DNA of 64,000 bases from positions 650,791 through 714,790 of the forward strand of contig VYZI01000113.1 in NCBI GenBank assembly GCA_013397695.1, in the 5' to 3' direction. Of this stretch, positions 59,801 through 64,000 are shown piece after piece. The notes beneath the pieces were generated by a model. The model did no database searches. It worked only from the letters and a program-made list of their open reading frames with translations, and was not told the origin of the DNA. The position numbers and the translations under genes are program-made. Numbering within the stretch: the first letter of the stretch is position 1; each line of letters begins with the position of its first letter. This DNA comes from Centropus unirufus (taxonomy: Eukaryota; Chordata; Aves; Cuculiformes; Centropidae).

Positions 59801-62800
59801 TGCAGTTTAAAAAAAACTTTAACCTAGGCTTTTGGAAATATTTATTTTCTTGTATCGGGTTACAAAATATTGCCTAGAAAGATTTTATATTCTTTCAGTC
59901 AGGATATACTATGAATCTTTCATGTTTATATTATTGAATGCAAAATCTTACATTACACAAGCAAACAAATATTGCCTATACTTGTATCTTATTTATGTCA
60001 TACTAAAGGAAATATTGCCAAGGTCATGTAACACTATTGTTAGCTATTCCTCATTAATTGAACAAAACCAAAAATATGTTATGTTCCCAGTAATAAGCAA
60101 TTTGGCTTTCGCTTAAAGGCAAACTACCCATGTTGTTACATGTATCGCATAACCATTCAACTTATCAAAGTATTTCTTGATCCTGATAGAGATTTATTGT
60201 ATTTTACAAGTCAAATAAATTCAGATTCCATTTCTGTTTCCTAAATTATTTCATCCAGAAAAACAAAAAGCGAAAAAAAAGAGTGTTTTCGAGAAGCAAT
60301 GTCAACCACAATGTGGTTCACTGCTACAAATCATGTTGCTTAATTGTTCTTTTTATTTTGTAGATTTTTTTTTTTCCTGGACTTTTCACTGGCTCAGGTA
60401 TTACTTGTTCTCTCTCAGGCAACTTAATCTCAGCAAAAAAACCCTACCTTTAGTTCTGATTAAGTTTACCGACATGTGAATGTGGTTTTAGTTGATCTAG
60501 ATTACATTTGTGCACTTAGATTGTCCAGTATTATTAATGACAAGAGAAATATTACCTACCTGAGAAACACTTTTACAACCACTTGTACACTTCTATTTTG
60601 CTGTTCAGAAGTTATTCTGAATTTCTTCTTGCCTGTAAATTATTTCAAGGCACTTTCTCATTCTCAGTGAAGGTTTGTTCTGCAAGCAGCTAAAAGAACC
60701 AAAGGGCAAGAAGTCAAACTTTTGAAAGATTTGTGAGATGAGCAAGCAGTTGGTGAAGTGAAGCAAATGCATTCAATAATCTGAAAGTGTCCTGGATAAG
60801 AACAGATAAAAAAAATGAGGATTTTGAATTCTAGGATATTTGGTACACATTCACACACAAAAACATTTAATTATCTATATACAGAGTTGCACATACACAG
60901 GCAGAAATATACACAGACATTGCCAAACAGTAACAGAAAAACTATGTAATTTGATGGGTGTTTAATCTTGGACACTTTTAGATGCCCTTACTGCTGTCTC
61001 AATTTCAATGGCATTACTATATGTAAATCATGTTTTAATTAAGCTTTCATGCTGCTTTAGAAAAAGTGTTTGTACAACATTACATTTTATTTATGCAGGG
61101 GGAAAAAAAAGGATATCTGGTTTTATAGATCCTTTAACTTCAGTGGTATTTTCTGAAGAAAAATAATTTAAATTCAAAACTGTAATCAGTAAAATCAGTA
61201 AAATCACTACCAGTGATATCAATAATACTATAATAATATTACTTTCTTTGCTGGTTGTTCTGGAGTACAATGATCCAAGGAATGTAGGCAGGACAGCACA
61301 TAAACCAGCTGTAGATCTGAGTATCCACAAAAGTTTTCAAGGAAAAAAAACAAAACTGAAAAACAAAACTCTGTACAACAAAGTACATTAAGTTATTTAA
61401 TTTATGATACCTGCATGGATATTAGCTGTCATGTGACACTGAGTCCAAAGTTGTTATATAGAATACATTGAATGTGCACTATAATTGGCTAAAACCCCAC
61501 TTAATTATAAATATTTAGCAATTGTGGCTAACTACACACTTCTAGGCTGGCTATCACAGTGGACAACTGTGGGTTGGCATCAACTCCAAAATCATGTGAA
61601 ATTTTTGTCTGTGAACCAGAACTGAACAAAAAAAAAAGCAGGTCTGATGAAACGGGCAAGTAACATGAAGGTTTACAGAGAGGCTTCACTGAGAAGCATG
61701 GAGGGGAGATGGAGCCTGTCTCTGCCAAACCAGAAAATCCATCCCATCATTGAGCACACACAGAGGAGGTAGAACCCTCATCAGGTGAAAAAATTAAAGA
61801 AATCGATCATATATGTGGGCAAGAAAATGTCACAGGGAACCCCAGAACAACATGTAGGCAAGCACATTTGCTTCTTTTGGAAACAGAGAGGAAAAAGTTG
61901 CTTTCAGTTGAAAAAATGCATTTTTTGCAATGGTAGAATAGTTGTCTTCATAGGAAACTCAGTTAGAATTTCTTACAAATGTCTTCAGCCTAAACACTGC
62001 ACAGATAGAAACTCTGCAGTATAAATTAACTTCAAAGTATTAAAATAATGACAACCAGGATCTCTGCCCTGTCACATACAAAGTGCAAGGCCCCATCCTG
62101 AATTCTCTTGTATCAAAGTATTTGAAAAACTCTATGGAAGTGTGATTAAATCCACTGAAATTACTTTTCACTAATCCCTTTTGATATTAGAAAAGAAAAC
62201 ACTTTAATTAATTGATAATGAAACTAAGGCTGATTGGTAGATAGAAAAAAATAAATCTCCTTGAAAAGCGTTTTATATTTTACTCCATCAAACCCCTTTT
62301 ATTCTAGTTGTCAAACCTTTCTTCAGTCTGCTTTTTCTCTATGTGAGCATGATACTATTTTTTACAAGAAGTTGTTAAACGATTTCTTTATGTGACAATA
62401 GTCACATCCCATGATAAAAGTGCATTACCCTGGAAAAAAGAATTAAATTGATCCATGTTACTGACATTAAATAGCAACCATTCAAATAAATAGTCTTATT
62501 CAAGTCAAAGAGATTATTTTTGTGAGAACCTAATTTTAGTTAATATATACTTTCAAGCTTTAGATGTATTTTACCAGAAGCACCATCTTAAATTCAGACT
62601 CTCTTAAATGAAACACAATTTTGTGGTCAGAAAATGGGGAAAAAAAGCAGCATGAAGTTAATGAAAAGTACAAAGAGCTGATGCAGAGAATTTTGACCCT
62701 TTCATGTCAATTAACTGAAATAACTTGAGAGGAAAACTCATTCCTTCTTCTTGGACTGTAACAAATTCATGAATAAACTTAGTTTACAGGAAAAGCAAGA

Positions 62801-64000
62801 AGATCAGTGTGATAGTATGCTATTTAAGTATGTCAATTAGTAGGCAATGCTAATCACTGAACTGAAATATAGAACGAGGATTGTAGATCTATTTTTCAAA
62901 ATCCCAAACTACACTGTTAAATCACAAATTTATTCACAGCGAAGGAGTGCAGACTTCAAAGGAATATATCTAACTACCTATTTCTATTTATGTGCAACAT
63001 CAATGTGATTTAGACACCTAAATCCAACAGCCACTCTGAACTGACCAGCCTGAATTACCGGCTTTTGGAGCAAGATAAGCCTTAAAGTAAAGTAATGCAG
63101 TCACATTGACAACATCCAGAATTTTACTGCATATAAGGTATGTCATACATCTCAGCTGAAAGAGAATCTGAACAGCTACCTGTAAATAATTGTACTTGGA
63201 CACGGTACGAGGTGCTTAAGATAGTATTTTAGGAATAAGACACTGAAAATGGCTTCCATTGTCATCGTGTCTAACACCTTGTAACTGGAAGATGATCTGT
63301 AATGTACAGCCCAGTCCATAAGCACTCTCTCATCAAATCACTTCAATACCTTAGACAAAGCATACCTGAAAAAAGGCTACTTCAAAAACTTCTCATGGCT
63401 ACCAGCTCACTTCAATTCTAACGTTTGCTGTATTTGTTTTCATTGTCCTCGATCTTTTGTCTTGTGAGAATTTGCTTCTTGACCATGGTTTCTCCATGGC
63501 ACTTCAGCAGCACTGTTCCTCCTTCTGATGAATTTCTAGCAGGGAAATATACAATCTATGAGTTATAGATTGCAACACTATATTTTCAAGTAAAATGAAC
63601 ACATCTGATATGGCCAGCAACATCTGTACTCCCAGATTAACAAAAGAGAATCCCAAGGTAGCTAGTGGAATAATTTCATGCCTGTAGTTTTGGCAAATTA
63701 GCAGAGAAGCAGTGACAGTGTAGTCAGTTTGTTTAAGGTTCTAAAAAATGTAATAGCAACATCAGTGCACTCTCTGGTGTTGCTACAGTAACACCAGAGT
63801 AAAAGCAGTTTATTATTAATCACTTCTGTAAACATATAAGTTTGAATAGACACAATATATTCATTGAATGAATGTACACACACAAGACAGGTTTCTACAT
63901 TTTTAGCCACAGCAGATTTAAGGTAATAGAATAGAATCTATCAGACTAAGAACTGGTTTTATATCTCATTTGTTTCAATTGAATAACGTACTTCCAGAAC
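56894..64000. other. Unique AT-rich DNA, no gene seen
   Basis: Overlapping plus-strand frames at 57345-57691 lie in a slightly GC-richer patch but show no domain. A near-perfect hairpin lies at 63772-63799. No repeat family is recognised. Confidence 0.55.
63772..63799. repeat. 13-bp inverted repeat with one mismatch
   Basis: CTCTGGTGTTGCT and AGTAACACCAGAG face each other across a 2-base centre (AC). One position mismatches. Confidence 0.88.

Noticed and set aside
61091..61330. Minus-strand frame with a strongly hydrophobic stretch resembling a membrane segment
   Set aside because: The stretch comes from AT-rich sequence with TAAAATCAG and AATAAT-like repeats, which gives Ile/Leu-rich translation by itself.

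Overview
This window looks like bird nuclear DNA: AT-rich, without recognisable genes, and holding several decayed copies of the avian CR1 LINE plus solo LTRs of avian endogenous retrovirus type. The CR1 identification rests on the terminal repeats of the ATTCTATGAT type, the conserved 3'-UTR wording, and remnants of ORF1 and ORF2 (endonuclease and reverse transcriptase). The species cannot be told from the sequence alone. No frame looks like an intact host exon. The longest open frames (178 aa) are CR1 remnants or run through CR1 DNA, and no tRNA, rRNA, CRISPR or operon-like structure was seen. The window is best read as intergenic or deep intronic DNA.

Layout. 1-1695 is a mosaic of three CR1 pieces: an ORF1 (esterase) fragment on the minus strand, a 3'-end fragment on the plus strand, and a 3' fragment on the minus strand. 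2780-4505 is a long minus-strand CR1 copy covering most of the reverse transcriptase, followed at once by a short plus-strand CR1 3' end (4531-4680). 4681-22860 is mostly unique AT-rich DNA with two truncated copies of one LTR family (about 10252-10500 and 14825-15335). 23000-23800 is a plus-strand CR1 fragment carrying only the endonuclease end of ORF2. 23800-44100 is mostly unique, with two tandem duplications (29681-29962 diverged; 32165-32554 with perfect identity) and a 50-bp CR1 tail. 44100-47275 holds a coding-like fragment with stops, a solo LTR bounded by a perfect 6-bp target duplication (44977-45671), and the complete copy of the other LTR family (46561-47275). A diverged segment is duplicated about 1 kb apart at 47420 and 48421. 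50865-51810 is the best-preserved CR1 copy. The rest is unique AT-rich DNA with a 69-bp tandem duplication at 56756.

Nothing here works together as a pathway: the features record retrotransposition, recombination to solo LTRs, and local tandem duplication. Every CR1 protein motif examined that could be compared with the family pattern is damaged in at least one copy (GDSL to GDFL and DGVHL to DGVYL in ORF1, SDH to SNH in the endonuclease, FADD to YADG or FTDD in the reverse transcriptase), so none of these elements should be active. I found no convincing novel biological system. The most checkable unusual items are the perfect 198-bp-period duplication, the solo LTR with its target duplication, the 22-bp perfect palindrome, and the unexplained coding-like fragment at 44147-44464.
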